The translations under genes and the position numbers were made by a program. From assembly GCA_903835865.1 (NCBI GenBank), contig CAILON010000242.1, positions 1 to 5,621 on the forward strand: a stretch of 5,621 bases of DNA. The letters are read 5' to 3'. This document shows positions 5,034 to 5,621 of the stretch, piece after piece. Source of the stretch: an uncultured beta proteobacterium (GTDB lineage: Bacteria; Pseudomonadota; Gammaproteobacteria; Burkholderiales; Burkholderiaceae). The notes beneath the pieces are model-generated. The model was not told the origin of the DNA and made no database searches. It saw only the letters and a program-made list of their open reading frames with translations. The number at the start of each line of letters is the position of its first letter. Within the stretch, counting starts at the first letter, position 1.

Positions 5034-5621
5034 TCATCTCTCTAATTGCTCAGCAAGTAATGTTAGCAATTGGAATCCAGCCGGAGTATTTTCAGGCTTA
5101 CTGTCAGCATCCTGCACGTAAACGCTGGTGGAGTTCTCGCCCGTATTCTTAATCACAACCTGAAATTTTCTCGCCTTTAAGCTCGAATCATCTTTGCTAC
5201 TAAACAAATTCGAGAAGAACCCTTTGGTATCGCCTAAATCCTTCGGATTCACATAACGCACGTAGTAAACACCGCTGGAGCGATTACGATCTTCAACAGA
5301 GAAGTTGGAGCGATCTAACGCTAAACCGACATCACGCCATGAGCGATCAAAGCCTGCACTCAATTCAATATGGGCCTGATTGATGCCATCTTGCACAAAC
5401 TTCGCTTTAGGTGTTTTTGGACCCAAAGGCACAGCCACCATTGCTTTGGCCTTTTCTTGAGTCATCCCCAAGCGCTCCATCAAGCGCGCCAAGAATGCAG
5501 CTTCTAATTCTGGGTCATTAGGGCGTGGAGTCCATATGGTAGAAATACAGTTCTGAGTAGCGTCGCGCACGCATTGTTCAACTGCGCCACGTTGGGTAAT
5601 GTAAATCTCAGTCTCACTGGG
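5034..5621 (-). CDS. bamC: Outer membrane protein assembly factor BamC, C-terminal part (5' truncated by window)
   Basis: The frame is open from the right edge to the stop at 5034, giving 195 residues. The GTG near 5570 is internal, because coding sequence continues upstream of it (PSETEIYITQRGAVEQC) to the window end. BamC is a lipoprotein of the BAM complex that helps insert beta-barrel proteins into the outer membrane. The lipoprotein signal and the unstructured N-terminus that binds BamD lie outside the window. The visible part covers the end of the first helix-grip domain (about 1-70, with DPELEAAFLARLMERLG) and the whole second one. The latter starts near GFDRSWRDVGLALDRSNF (about 90-107), continues through VEDRNRSSGVYYVRYVNP, and ends with a strand pair and the helix PAGFQLLTLLAEQLER. 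In other Burkholderiales, bamC lies downstream of dapA; that neighbour is not visible here. Confidence 0.91.
   Translation of the reverse strand, partial: PSETEIYITQRGAVEQCVRDATQNCISTIWTPRPNDPELEAAFLARLMERLGMTQEKAKAMVAVPLGPKTPKAKFVQDGINQAHIELSAGFDRSWRDVGLALDRSNFSVEDRNRSSGVYYVRYVNPKDLGDTKGFFSNLFSSKDDSSLKARKFQVVIKNTGENSTSVYVQDADSKPENTPAGFQLLTLLAEQLER

Noticed and set aside
5034..5570. Treating bamC as a complete 178-residue gene starting at GTG 5570
   Set aside because: The same frame stays open to the window edge with BamC-like sequence, and BamC needs a lipoprotein signal that is not here, so the gene is cut by the window.

Overview
The window looks like a core-genome segment of a betaproteobacterium in the Burkholderiaceae. 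Polynucleobacter is the best guess, based on the closeness of the protein sequences to that family, moderate GC content and an lpxH-suhB / trmJ-cysE arrangement. The genus is inferred from remembered family resemblance and was not searched. All genes are compact and mostly housekeeping, and no mobile element, CRISPR array, tRNA or rRNA was seen.

Layout from left to right: the 3' end of lpxH (lipid A synthesis, +, cut by the window start) runs tail-to-tail into suhB (inositol-phosphatase family, -), and the two stop codons overlap in one TTAA. A 122-base divergent gap separates suhB from trmJ (tRNA 2'-O-methyltransferase, +). cysE (serine O-acetyltransferase, +) follows 23 bases later and has a promoter-like element placed as for a leaderless mRNA. 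cysE then converges on slyD (FKBP-type prolyl isomerase, -) across only 16 bases. slyD is divergent from a JmjC/cupin oxygenase of the RoxA/YcfD family (+), the probable ribosomal protein uL16 arginine hydroxylase.

Next comes a very small lipoprotein gene (59 codons, +). It has a consensus -10 box, a leader rich in palindromes, the only strong Shine-Dalgarno in the window, an almost single-codon Ala/Pro repeat body and a good hairpin terminator. That terminator also serves the convergent bamC (outer-membrane assembly lipoprotein, -), which runs off the right edge.

The genes do not form one pathway. The recurring themes are envelope biogenesis (lpxH, the small lipoprotein, bamC) and translation or protein folding (trmJ, the RoxA-like oxygenase, slyD, possibly suhB). 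The least explained piece is the small Pro/Ala-rich lipoprotein ending in Lys-Lys, together with its leader. I found no convincing evidence of a wholly new multi-gene system.
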